Below, piece after piece: positions 24,170 to 32,760 of a DNA stretch of 64,000 bases. The position numbers and the translations under genes are program-made. The notes below the pieces were generated by a model that was not told the DNA's origin, ran no database searches, and was given only the letters and a program-made list of their open reading frames with translations. This DNA is from Phaseolus vulgaris (taxonomy: Eukaryota > Streptophyta > Magnoliopsida > Fabales > Fabaceae): positions 9,921,949-9,985,948 of the forward strand of contig NC_023754.2 in NCBI RefSeq assembly GCF_000499845.2, written 5' to 3'. The first letter of the stretch is position 1, and every line of letters begins with the position of its first letter.

Positions 24170-24490
24170 GAGTGGTTGTTTGGCAAAAAAAATACTCAGA
24201 GGAGTAGCTTGGTAAGGATTACTTGGTCGAGCCAAGAATGACTTGGGAAAGAGTACTCTTTCACGGAGTCAACCAAGAGTAGTTAAAAGCCTAAAGAATA
24301 CTCATTGAGTTAGAAGTGGGTGGTTGGATTCAACAATACTCGATTAAGCCGGGAGTGGTTGGAGTAAAGAATACACATTAAGCTAAGATTGGCTAGGACC
24401 AAGAATACTCATTAAGAAAGGAGTGACTAGAATTAAGAATACTCAAGTGGTTAGCTAGAGTGGTTATGATCCCTAAGAATACTTTAATAT
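24170..24490. repeat. degenerate minisatellite-like array
   Basis: The pair aagaatactcattaag and ggagtggttgg (with variants) alternates about seven times between 24200 and 24480 at 30-47-bp spacing. It is non-coding, directly beside the gypsy remnant, and could be subterminal repeat DNA of a retrotransposon. Confidence 0.55.
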
Positions 24491-25087
24491 ACTTTGCAGC
24501 AACAGTCTACCAAGTTGAACTTGACTTGTTGGTCAAAAACTATATGTAGTCTATTATGACAAACAAACCAATATAAATTGTTATGTGTATTTTCTCTTCC
24601 TTATCTCCCTCACTTTGCATGTTATTATCATCTTCACTAACTCAAGAAGAAGATTTACTATGAGAGTATTTTTTTTTATCAAAACATATCTTAACTAAGT
24701 ATTTAATTTGTACTTGTGGCATTTAACCAGACGCAAAAATCATGATTTGATCACTTGTGAATCATTAATCAAGTGATTTATATTAGTTTCTTAATTTGTG
24801 TTTGTCTTGACCACTTAAATCAAGAAGTTGAGTTTAAAATAAGTTTTCAAATATATTTATCTAACTAAGTATGTTATGAAGTTTTGATGGTGCATCTTCC
24901 TTTTTTTCATAAAACGTAACTTGTTGAGAAAATATTTATCAAGAACAATTTTCATTAAGTCAGTCTATTCCAATAAAAAAGTTCAATTCAAACTTGTGCT
25001 TGTGTAAGTTCATTAGAGACACAATTAGACCATGCTTGCAAAAATTATTTTAGAAATTAACTAAATCACAATTAAATCATCATTCTT

Positions 25088-25130
25088 ATAATATATATAT
25101 ATATAATATGTATATATAATATATATATAA
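25088..25130. repeat. (AT)n-type simple repeat
   Basis: A run of alternating A and T with two short interruptions (aatatgtata). No further structure. Confidence 0.85.
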
Positions 25131-25341
25131 GGGTTAACTAATAATTTAAATAGTCAACATAACATGATATATTAACATATTAGTCACACATCACATTCTC
25201 CTTTTGGAGAACATTACAATAAATTTCACACCAATCACTTATATCTAAGATGACAAGAATTATCAATTGTATCTTTAATTATTTAAAGTAACTTTTCACA
25301 TTCAATGTTTTCCGAAAGACTCATACTAAGCATGTTCCACT

Positions 25342-26477
25342 TGTTAGAAAAGATGGCTTTAAACTAGAGGGGGTGAATTGTTTAAAGAGGTTTTCGCAAT
25401 CTTTTCAAAGCTAGAATTAACTTATTTCAGAAACCAATTGATTCAGCAATTCAGTTAGCCAAAACAGCAAGCAAAACTGTAATACCAGGAAAAACAATCG
25501 GTTGTTTCTTCGAAACAATCAGTTGTTTATACCAGCAAACAACAAACAAACTGAATTTAAAGAGTTAAGGATAGAGAGATTTTAAACAGTTGTTTATACT
25601 GGTTCACTCCAAACTAGAGCTACATCCAGTCTTCTCAGAAACCCTAAGGATATCCACTAAGAAATCACCACTTGATCACTTACACCACAACCAAGAGAAT
25701 GACCTTGAACACCTCAAGAAACACACTCTCATTGGCCAACACTAAGATTGTTGATCTTGAACACCTTAAGAACACACAACCAATCTCAGCAAAACACACA
25801 CACGAATTGTTCAGCAGTTTACAAAGATTACACTTGTTACAGATGAATATCTGAAATCAATACAAGCAGAATCCTATTCAGCACCTTGATCAATCTCTCA
25901 ACTCTTAAGCAATCTCAGAACTCTTTGAAAAACTCTTAGATCAAAACTTTGTTTTAAGATACTTAAAACATTAAAACAGTGTTTAGAATATATCTAAGAA
26001 TATAGTTTGTTATCAAATCTTAACAAACTCTTAATTGCATTTAAAGTTGATTGGTCAAAGCATTTAATGACTAGAGCGTATTCAGTTAAAGCATTTAAAG
26101 CCCAGTCAAAGAAAACAGTTTTTCTGTTATGGTTTTAAAACAAACAATCCATTGTTTCCTCGAATCAATCGGTTGTTTTGTTATTTAACAAAAACACCAT
26201 TCAAAAACAGTTTTCAAACTTTCTCAAAACACCTAAGTGTAAACAATCGGTTGTTTCGACAAAACAATCAGTTGTTTCAACTTAGTTTGAAAAACATTTT
26301 GCTTTGATAGAATTGAGATGCTAATTGTTTTGAGATTTAATCTAAGGGTTGATTACAACAAAGAACTACCGCAGAACAAGGCTAAAACCAACACAGCAGC
26401 ATCAAGCAAAGCAGAGGCTTCATCATCCTTCAAAGGATTTGGATTCTTCAAAACATTGAACACCACTTGGTTCAACA
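25342..26477 (-). repeat. 3' LTR (1136 bp) of the gag-only element
   Basis: Left-hand copy, the 3' LTR because the element reads on the minus strand. TG...CA borders. It contains three pairs of the AACAATCGGTTGTTT motif at 25493/25514, 26143/26164 and 26242/26263. It is nearly identical to 30645-31782; several differences fall within the motif cores (cggttg against cagttg). Confidence 0.92.
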
Positions 26478-26486
26478 ATCTCCACC
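26478..26486 (-). other. polypurine tract
   Basis: On the minus strand GGTGGAGAT lies immediately before the TGTTGAACC start of the 3' LTR, the expected place for the plus-strand DNA primer of an LTR retrotransposon. A second purine-rich site, AAATAGGGGGAGAT, lies at about 26711-26724 and recurs in the SIRE-like element at 61.9 kb. Confidence 0.7.
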
Positions 26487-26885
26487 TATTTGATGAAGAC
26501 AAATCCCTGATGCTTGTGTTGTTCTTTGATTAAATCTGAAGCAATTCCTGCAAAAGAACTTTGAGTAATACATTGAACTTCTGATATTCTGTTAGTATAC
26601 AGATAACCAATTAAAGCTTGAACCATCTAATATCAGAACCAAATAACATCACTAAAACTGTTTTTAACAAAATGGAAAACAGAAACTTAAAACTAATTGG
26701 AAACATAGCATATATCTCCCCCTATTTGTCTTCACAAATAGACAAAGATAAGAGATAAAATAAAACATTGTTCCAATTACATCAGAAATAAAACAGCAAT
26801 AGCAGAAGGAAAGAAATTTTAAAACCAGAAAAGAGAACAGCCAAAAACAATCGATTGTTTCGATGGCCAATCGGTTGTTTTTCTC

Positions 26886-28088
26886 TCAGTCTTCTTCATC
26901 AGCAAACTGAAGATCAAAGATTTGATTCTGGACAGCTTCAATCTGTTCGTCCAGAGTCATAAACCTTGCATCCATGTTGTCAAACCTTGTGTCTATCCTC
27001 TGAAAGTTGCTAACACATAGATCATGAAGGCTCCTTTGATTTTCAGCAAAGGTATCTAGCCTATTCACCATGAGTCTTTCAAAAGGAGACATGGTTTGCA
27101 TTTTTTCTCCTTGATGTTCAGCATCAGCACTAGGACCTGCATCTTGAAAATCTTCAGCTGGATCTTCATGTTGAACATCCATGTCAGCAGGTTCATCTTG
27201 TTCAAGGTGAGCAGCACCACTTGACGAGGCACCATGATCACCATCCTTACTTAACCATTTTCCACCTATTTTTGTGAAGCCCATCTTGCTGAGTGATCCA
27301 TTGTTCAACTCTTGAGTTGACTTGACCAGCTCAGAAGTTTCATCTTCAAGATTAACTTCAAAATAGTGTAGAAATTTAGATATTAAAACAGCATAGGGAT
27401 AGTGGTAATCGCCTAACCTCATGGCTTTTTGCATATGTTCCTTGATTATGTGAATCCAATTGATCTTCACTTTCTTGGAGATGCAGAAGATGTAAACCAG
27501 ATCTTCTTCAGTCAACACAGAGTGATTACTCCCCCTTGGAGTTAGGATCCAAGTTACAATGAGAGCAAGCAACCTCTCATCAATCTTCAAGCCTCCAACC
27601 GAGCAAGTGCTAACTTGAGATTGTTTGTTCTTCAAGCAACTTTTGTAGAAATGGATTTTGTTGAAATCTTCTACCACACCAAGGTTTCCTTTGTTGATTC
27701 TCAATCCAGAGAACTTAAGCCCAGCTACAGCAGCCCAAACCTCATGGGTTATCTCCATCTCCACACCTTTCACATGAGAGACTAAGTTGTTTCCCTCAAA
27801 CTTCAAGTTGGTGTAGAAAACTCTCACCAAATCTGGATATATGTTCCCTTTGAGCTCCAGAAACTTTCTGAGTGATTGGTCTTTGAGAAGCCTCCTCACA
27901 TTGTCAAGCTTTTGACTTTTCAGCCAGTCAAAGCACACAACCTTGGGGTTGTTTATCTTCTTGACACTTGTTTCATATCTATACTTCTCAATGAGATCGG
28001 TGTCACCAGAAAACCAGCTTTCAAGCCTTCCTCCAAACCTTACAGCTCTGGTTTTGACTCTTTTAGAGGTGGGAGGGGTTGATTCCGT
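26886..28088 (-). CDS. ORF2 of the gag-only element: 'plant transposon protein' domain, 400 codons
   Basis: An uninterrupted minus-strand frame lies between a TGA just upstream of 28100 and the stop at 26886. The best start is an ACG at 28088 (T-S-K-R-V-K follow), in a place where related proteins would carry ATG, so the initiator appears to have mutated; the first in-frame alternatives are GTG codons near 27938. About residues 60-230 fit the domain annotated as putative plant transposon protein in retrotransposon accessory ORFs: VFYTNLKFEGNNLVSHVKG, then EVWAAVAGLKF, then ILTPRGSNHSVL. Residues ~280-330 are very acidic. The last ~55 residues form a likely coiled coil (NRLDTFAENQRSLHDLCVSN, then FDNMDARF). 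No membrane segment or enzyme motif is visible. Its role is unknown; a structural or env-position accessory protein is one possibility. The frame has stayed open while gag has decayed. Confidence 0.8.
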   Translation of the reverse strand, partial: TESTPPTSKRVKTRAVRFGGRLESWFSGDTDLIEKYRYETSVKKINNPKVVCFDWLKSQKLDNVRRLLKDQSLRKFLELKGNIYPDLVRVFYTNLKFEGNNLVSHVKGVEMEITHEVWAAVAGLKFSGLRINKGNLGVVEDFNKIHFYKSCLKNKQSQVSTCSVGGLKIDERLLALIVTWILTPRGSNHSVLTEEDLVYIFCISKKVKINWIHIIKEHMQKAMRLGDYHYPYAVLISKFLHYFEVNLEDETSELVKSTQELNNGSLSKMGFTKIGGKWLSKDGDHGASSSGAAHLEQDEPADMDVQHEDPAEDFQDAGPSADAEHQGEKMQTMSPFERLMVNRLDTFAENQRSLHDLCVSNFQRIDTRFDNMDARFMTLDEQIEAVQNQIFDLQFADEED

Positions 28089-28174
28089 GACAGCAGAGAC
28101 AAAAACTCACTTCACAGAGAAATTTCAAGAGATGTTGCAATTGGTTGTTCTTGATGAAAGAAATCTGCACCTGA

Positions 28175-28181
28175 TTTTATA
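28175..28181 (-). promoter_or_regulatory. TATA box upstream of ORF2
   Basis: TATAAAA in the context CTGCTATAAAATCAGG on the minus strand, 87 nt before the presumed ORF2 start, with an AC-rich, T-rich leader (CAAGAACAACCAATTGCAAC) between them. A motif pair lies about 330 nt further upstream (28508-28543). Together this looks like an internal promoter for ORF2. Splicing from the LTR transcript is the alternative. Confidence 0.45.
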
Positions 28182-28860
28182 GCAGAAAGAAAATCAATTT
28201 GAATTTAATTTCATTCAATGGGTACCTGATTTTCAGATAGAGGACTTGACTCTGTTCTGCACTGAAAAAGTCAGAAAAAGCTGAAAATCACATGGTCTTC
28301 ACATGTGATCTTTAACTAGTCATTAAGGCTCTTGAATTTCCAAGATTTTGGAATATATTCCTTTATGACTGTTGTAAATCCTTTCTGAACGTGATCAGCT
28401 TTCAACACATATCCTTTGACCAAGATTCTCCCTTTGAAAAATATCTGCAACGGCTAGAAATTCAAAAATCAGTTAAATCAATTTATTCACAGTGTTGTCA
28501 GACTCAAAACAATCGGTTGTTTCGAAGAAACAATCGGTTGTTTTTCTGCAGCAGTTAAAAACTTGATTTTTCAATTTTTAACCATAAACAGAAATAGATT
28601 AAAGTACTTGACATTGATTAAAACACAATTAATCATAAGAAAGAACTTTGAAACAGAAATTGAGAACAAATAAAAGGAAGGTTTTATCCTTGTGTTGTTT
28701 CTTCAATGAGCCAATTGCTTGTTGATCAAGAAAACTTCTTTTCACTGTTTTGACCTTTTGCACAGCATTGATTCAACTTCAATGACTACCTTTTTCTTCA
28801 ACAGCTTGATCAGAAGGCTCAATTCTTCCTTTTCTCTTCATTTTTCCTGCATAAACAAAT

Positions 28861-30584
28861 TCAAGTTGCAAGATTTGGTCCCCTTACAAATTTAGGTCCA
28901 CTTGGCTTTTCTTTGCTGTTAGAAACATCACATCCCTTAGGAATCCATTTCATAAAACCTTTAGGAACATAATATTTTCTAATTTTGCAGAATCTAACAG
29001 AGTGGCCTTTCTTCATGCAGTAAAAGCATGTAACAACCGGTTGTTTCGTCTTAACAATCGGTTGTTTTTCTGATTTTCTCAAAAAAAAATTTGAAAATCT
29101 ATCTTGCTTGTTCTGTGGATTAAAGCCTAAACCAGCCTTTCCAAAAACACAGCTTTGAGATGCTAGTACATTCTCAAAGTTTGACTTTCCTTTTGAAAGC
29201 TTGTCCATAGTTTCAACAAGATAGTGAACCTTTTTCTCAAGATTTTCACAATTTGTGCAATTGAGAGTATCACACTTGCAAGAGGCATTTTTGAAATCTT
29301 TTTCCAATTTTTCAAAATCACTTTTTGCTTTTCTCAGTTCCTCTTCAAGTGAGTTAACTTTCTTTTAAAGCCCATTGTTAAGATCTTTCAATCGGTTGTT
29401 TGAAAGAACCAATCTATTAGCTTCATCATGAGTTTCTTGAAAAGTTTCAAGCAATTCACTATACTTTTGTTCATTTAAGGAAGCACATGAACTAACCTCA
29501 CTTGAACTGCAAGAATCATCATTATCATCCTCAGCAACTAAGCATATGTTGGCTTTTTCATCTTCACTTGATGAAGAGCTTGATGATGATACTTCATTTT
29601 CATCCCAAGCAATGTAGGCTCTTTTTGTCTTGCCTTTCTTCTCCTTGTAGCTTGTCTTTTTCTCTTTGCTCTTGTTGGGACAATCAGCCTTTATGTGACC
29701 TTGCTTACCACAACCAAAACAAGTATAGTTATTTGAATTAAATTCATTGGGTTTCTTGTTTCCATACCTATCCTTGTTGTTGTCTTTGTTGCGGTTTCTC
29801 TTTAAGAATTTGCTGAATTTTCTTGACATCAAACTAAGATTTTCCTCATCATTTGAATCTTGCTTTCCCTTATGTTTGGATGCTTTCAAGGCTATGCTCC
29901 TTGTGTGCTTATCTTCACTCTCTTGAACATTGAGTCTATTCATCTCTAGCTCATGTTCCCTAAGCTTTCCAAACAAAGAGGCAACACTTAATGATGTTAG
30001 ATCTTTAGATTCGGAAATAGCAGTTACCTTTGGTTGCCATGCTCTATCAAGACATTTTAAGATCTTGATGTTCAACTCCTCTTTATCAACGTCTTGTCAA
30101 AGCTCGTAAGGTGATTTATGATGTGTGTAAACCTTTTCTGCACTTCAGCTATGGTTTCACCTTTCAGCATTCTAAACATCTCATACTTTTGGATGAGAGC
30201 ATGCTTTCTAGCTCTTTTCACCTCATTTGTTCCTTCATGAGTGACTTCCAAAGTATCCCACATTTCTTTTGATGATTTGCATTGTCAGACCCTGAAAAAC
30301 TCATCAGAATTTAAAGCAGAGGTTATAATATTTTTGGCAATGCAATCGAATTTGGCCTTTCTACTTTCTGCATCAGTCCATTGAGACCATGGCTTCTCAA
30401 TGACAGAACCATCTTTTTCAAACATTGGGATAAAAGGGCCATTTTCAATTGCATCCCAAATTCCTTTGTCAAGAGATTCCATAAATATTTTCATTCTAAC
30501 TTTCCAAAACTGGTAATTCAAACCACAAAACAAGGGTGGTCTGTTTATTGAGGCACCTTCCCCAAACGGTAGTCTATCAGCCAT
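28861..30584 (-). pseudogene. gag of the gag-only element, with stop and frameshift defects
   Basis: The start is ATG at 30584 (MADRLPFGEGASINRPPLFC), just after the PBS, with the Copia gag opening NYQFWKVRM. Order: N-terminal capsid-like region; a region with the gag motif KYEMFRMLKGETI; zinc knuckle CFGCGKQGHIKADC; a Ser/Asp-rich stretch; a coiled-coil-like segment; a second knuckle CFYCMKKGHSVRFC; end GPNLAT before a stop. Both knuckles keep all CX2CX4HX4C residues. Defects: TGA after DEFFRV (about 30285), a 1-nt loss near 30095 after SFDKT, and a TAA after NNGL (about 29365). The frame resumes cleanly after each, so decay is recent. Gag would form the virus-like particle and bind RNA. No protease or pol sequence follows. 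Confidence 0.85.
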
Positions 30585-30626
30585 TTTGAAAGATTTTTAG
30601 GATCAACTTGAATAACTTTCAAGAAC

Positions 30627-30644
30627 CAAGCTCTTGATGCCAAT
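30627..30644 (-). other. primer-binding site
   Basis: Directly after the 5' LTR end, the minus strand reads TTGGCATCAAGAGCTTGG. This is a variant of the initiator-Met tRNA complement (TGGTATCAGAGC) in the expected place. Confidence 0.65.
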
Positions 30645-31782
30645 TGTTAGAAAAGATGGCTTTAAACTAGAGGGGGTGAATTGTTTAAAGAGGTTTTCAC
30701 AATCTTTTCAAAGCTAGAATGAACTTTTTTAGAAACCAATTGATTCAGCAATTCAATTAGCCAAAATAGCAAGCAAAACTGTAATACCAGGAAAAACAAT
30801 CGGTTGTTTCTTCGAAACAATCGGTTGTTTATACCAGTAAACAACAAACAAACTGAATTTAAAGAGTTAAGGATAGAGAGATTGTACACAGTTGTTTATA
30901 CTGGTTCACTCCAAACTAGAGCTACATCCAGTCTTCTCAGAAACCCTGAGGATATCCACTAAGCAATCACCACTTGATCACTTACACCACAACCAAGAGA
31001 ATGACCTTGAACACCTCAAGAAACACACTCTCCTTGACCAACACTAAGATTGCTGATCTTGAACACCTCAAGAACACACAGCCAATCTCAGCAAAACACA
31101 CAAACGAATTGTTCAGCAGTTTACAAAGATTACACTTGTTACAGATGAATATCTGAAATCAATACAAGCAGAATCCTATTCAGCACCTTGATCAATCTCT
31201 CAACTCTTAAGTAATCTCATAACTCTTTGAAAAACTCTTAGATCAAAACTTTGTTTTAAGATACTTAAAACATTAAAACAGTTTTTAGAATATATCTAAG
31301 AATATAGTTTGTTATCAAATCTTAACAAACTCTTAATTGCATTTAAAGTTGATTGGTCAAAGCATTTATTGACTGGAGCGTATTCAGTTAAAGCATTTAA
31401 AGCTCAGTCAAAGAAAACAGTTTTTCTGTTATGGTTTTAAAACAAACAATAGATTGTTTCCTCGAATCAATCGGTTGTTTTGTTACTTAACAAAAACACC
31501 ATTCAAAAACAGTTTTCAAACTTTCTCTAAACACCTAAGTGTAAACAATCGGTTGTTTCGACAAAACAATCGGTTGTTTCAACTTAGTTTGAAAATCATT
31601 TTGCTTTGATAGAATTGATATGCTAAAAATTGCTTTGAGATTTAATCTAAGGGTTGATTACAACAAAGAACTACCCCAGAACAAGGCTAAAACCAGTACA
31701 GCAGCATCAAGCAAAGCAGAGGCTTCATCATCCTTCAAAGGATTTGGATTCTTCAAAACATTGAACACCACTTGGTTCAACA
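30645..31782 (-). repeat. 5' LTR (1138 bp) of the gag-only element
   Basis: Right-hand copy with the same TGTTAGAAAAGATGG start and TTGGTTCAACA end as the left LTR, three motif pairs, and the CCACT duplication immediately outside. It should contain the promoter driving minus-strand gag transcription; the actual TATA box within it was not fixed with certainty. Confidence 0.92.
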
Positions 31783-31999
31783 CCACTAAATACTAACATT
31801 AAACCCATTAGAATTATATTGAAAATTTTATACACATCTTTTTATGTCAAGGTAGGTTCATTGCAACTAATTTATAAAAACCTAATACACAAACCTTTTT
31901 CCGCTTCTCAGCATCTAATTCCTTAATCTATGTGATCTAGATCATTAGTGGAGCTAGGATATCTCTTTCTGTAATGACTTTTATGCTTAGAATTACACA

Positions 32000-32760
32000 A
32001 TATTATTCTAAGTACTTGATGACATTCTTCCTTGCTCCTAAGGTACTTCAATGATGAATGTGGAAGCTTATGGAAGAGAAATAGAGTAAAATGGAAGTTA
32101 TTTATTGTAGAGAGAAATTGGAACTCAAGATAGGCTAGACCAACTCTTGAAGGAGTCTTAGACTAAACACTAGAAGTAGTAACCTAAGGAGAAATAAGAA
32201 CAAGTGAGGTTGAAACTATTTTGGTAGCAATTCACTGTACAATTCAAAGTTGAAAATGGTGTATACAATGATCCTATTTATAGGCAAGGAGACTTGCCAT
32301 GCAAGCTTCCCGAGAACCCTAACCCTAGGCGAGAGAAAATCTTATCATGGAAGTTAACTCTAACCCTGTTGTGCATGGGAAGTAGCTTACAGTGCAAGCT
32401 AGGATTTTTATCCTAACATGGTGCCCAAGTCTACCAAAACCTAGATTGGCACCCACATTAGGGTTTTGTAGACCTATGACATGCTTTCTCTCTCTTAAGG
32501 TTATGTTATTTAACCTAGACTAGGTCTTAACTCAAATACAAGGCCCAAATTAAAATCCTAGCCTACTTGACCCAAAATATAAGGCCTAATGAAGTCCTAC
32601 ACTAGTTTGTACAATTCTTCATAAGACTTAGAAGAAGGAATATTTTTCAAGATTGGTCATTCCTTTCCAAAATGGTTCCATCTTCCTCCGTCTTCTTAGT
32701 CCAAAACGATAGTTGTTGGATGGATTGCACTAGTATCCCTCACCACATATAAAAAAAGAC
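32000..32760 (-). mobile_element. probable LTR remnant, Ty3/gypsy-like
   Basis: This strip is richer in G+C than its surroundings. On the minus strand it shows CTTGCCTATAAATAGGATC (about 32265-32285), a TATA box of LTR type, and many ctaaccctag and gggttttgtag words. General layout resembles the gypsy-associated DNA at 23.3-23.9 kb. Borders, target duplication and internal genes are not visible. Confidence 0.35.

Larger units (their letters stand above)
25493..31579. promoter_or_regulatory. paired AACAATCGGTTGTTT motifs at 21-bp offset across the element
   Basis: Pairs begin at 25493/25514, 26143/26164, 26242/26263, 26846/26866, 28508/28529, 29032/29053, 30795/30816, 31445/31466 and 31544/31565; a single copy lies near 29387. 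Eight of nine pairs have an offset of 21 bp and one of 20. The motif is almost its own reverse complement (AACAAYCGRTTGTT) and holds CGGTTG, a fit to the plant MYB consensus CNGTTR. Two sites two helical turns apart would face the same side of DNA, as expected for a dimer or two cooperating proteins. Six of the nine pairs lie in the LTRs, one lies ahead of the ORF2 TATA box, one just after the ORF2 stop and one inside gag. Binding by MYB or any other protein is inference. Confidence 0.6.
25337..31787 (-). mobile_element. complete non-autonomous Copia-like LTR retrotransposon: gag plus extra ORF, no pol
   Basis: Two long terminal repeats (25342-26477 and 30645-31782) start TGTTAGAAAAGATGG and end TTGGTTCAACA on the plus strand, and the whole is bracketed by CCACT at 25337-25341 and 31783-31787. 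Genes and priming sites read on the minus strand, so the 5' LTR is the right-hand one. Inside are a PBS next to the right LTR, a broken gag (28861-30584), about 770 nt of non-coding DNA with a TATA box, a 400-codon second ORF (26886-28088) and a PPT beside the left LTR. No protease, integrase, reverse transcriptase or RNase H motif could be found in any frame. The LTRs differ at only a few dozen sites by eye, which suggests a fairly young insertion that must have been mobilised by another element's enzymes. SIRE/Maximus affinity is inferred from the gag and LTR relatives nearby. Confidence 0.88.

Noticed and set aside
25672..25854. 60-residue plus-strand frame, present in both LTRs of the gag-only element
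   Set aside because: It is in both LTR copies only because LTRs are duplicated. It is Thr/Leu-rich, lacks a domain and is antisense to the element.
27876..28182. Plus-strand frames opposite ORF2 of the gag-only element
   Set aside because: Shadows of a 400-codon frame with a recognisable domain on the minus strand.
28508..28543. Reading the repeated AACAATCGGTTGTTT motifs as a CRISPR array
   Set aside because: Eukaryotic retrotransposon context, paired and not regularly arrayed, no unique spacers of uniform length.
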